From assembly GCA_964412385.1 (NCBI GenBank), contig CAYPOV010000215.1, forward strand, positions 1 through 8,130: a DNA stretch of 8,130 nucleotides. Direction: 5' to 3'. The notes beneath the pieces were generated by a model. It made no database searches, was not told the origin of the DNA, and saw only the letters and a list, made by a program, of their open reading frames with translations. Positions 8,063 to 8,130 of this stretch are shown one piece after another (the stretch's first letter is position 1; each line of letters starts with the position of its first letter). The translations under genes and the position numbers were made by a program. This DNA comes from JBGSYN01 sp964412385 (lineage in GTDB: Bacteria; Pseudomonadota; Alphaproteobacteria; Geminicoccales; Geminicoccaceae).

Positions 8063-8130
8063 CCGCACTCCATAGACTGGCCGAAGCCTATGGCCTTGCC
8101 CTTTCCTGGTGGGACATCGGCGGCACAGAG
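8059..8130 (+). CDS. malQ: Probable 4-alpha-glucanotransferase MalQ, N-terminal 24 codons (cut by window edge)
   Basis: A GTG codon overlaps the preceding stop by four bases (GTGA) and opens a frame that stays open to the window end, giving 24 residues. The segment LHRLAEAYGLALSWWDIGG resembles the N-terminal helix of proteobacterial MalQ (pattern LxxLAxxxGI, then an aromatic, Asp and Gly) and not the usual TreY start, which reads like a short IPxxTYRLQ strand. MalQ (GH77, amylomaltase) transfers maltosyl and longer glucan units between chains, and would recycle short oligosaccharides released by debranching into substrates long enough for TreY. No Shine-Dalgarno is evident, so initiation probably depends on ribosomes finishing the GlgX-TreZ frame. 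The identification rests on a short piece; TreY or another glucan enzyme is the alternative. Confidence 0.65.
   Translation, partial: MTALHRLAEAYGLALSWWDIGGTE

Overview
The window is a gene-dense piece of a glycogen/alpha-glucan and trehalose metabolism operon. All genes lie on the + strand, and there is essentially no non-coding DNA. Order: the 3' part of a trehalose synthase/maltokinase fusion gene (treS-mak, cut by the left edge), a complete glycogen branching enzyme gene (glgB), one long gene encoding a GlgX-type debranching enzyme joined in frame to a TreZ-type malto-oligosyltrehalose trehalohydrolase, and the first 24 codons of a gene that looks like malQ (4-alpha-glucanotransferase), cut by the right edge. 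Every junction is a 4-base stop/start overlap (ATGA, ATGA, GTGA), so the genes are almost certainly co-transcribed and translationally coupled. I see no promoter, terminator, RNA gene, mobile element, CRISPR array or repeat family inside the window; the operon promoter must lie upstream of it.

The moderately high GC content (judged by eye), the protein sequence style and the arrangement of glg and tre genes suggest an alphaproteobacterium, perhaps of the Rhizobiales/Hyphomicrobiales (for example the Beijerinckiaceae). This is inference from familiarity; no search was possible.

Functional logic: TreS interconverts trehalose and maltose, and its maltokinase domain phosphorylates maltose to maltose-1-phosphate, the donor for GlgE, whose gene is probably upstream and is not visible here. 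GlgB introduces alpha-1,6 branches into the linear glucan. In the opposite direction, the GlgX module removes short branches. The freed malto-oligosaccharides can be converted by TreY (not seen) to maltooligosyl-trehalose, from which the TreZ module releases trehalose. MalQ would adjust oligosaccharide lengths. The operon therefore carries both arms of a trehalose-glucan cycle, and the main unusual feature is the fusion of two full-length GH13 enzymes, GlgX and TreZ, in one 1322-residue chain. Apart from that fusion, the region looks like a known pathway and I do not see an undescribed system.
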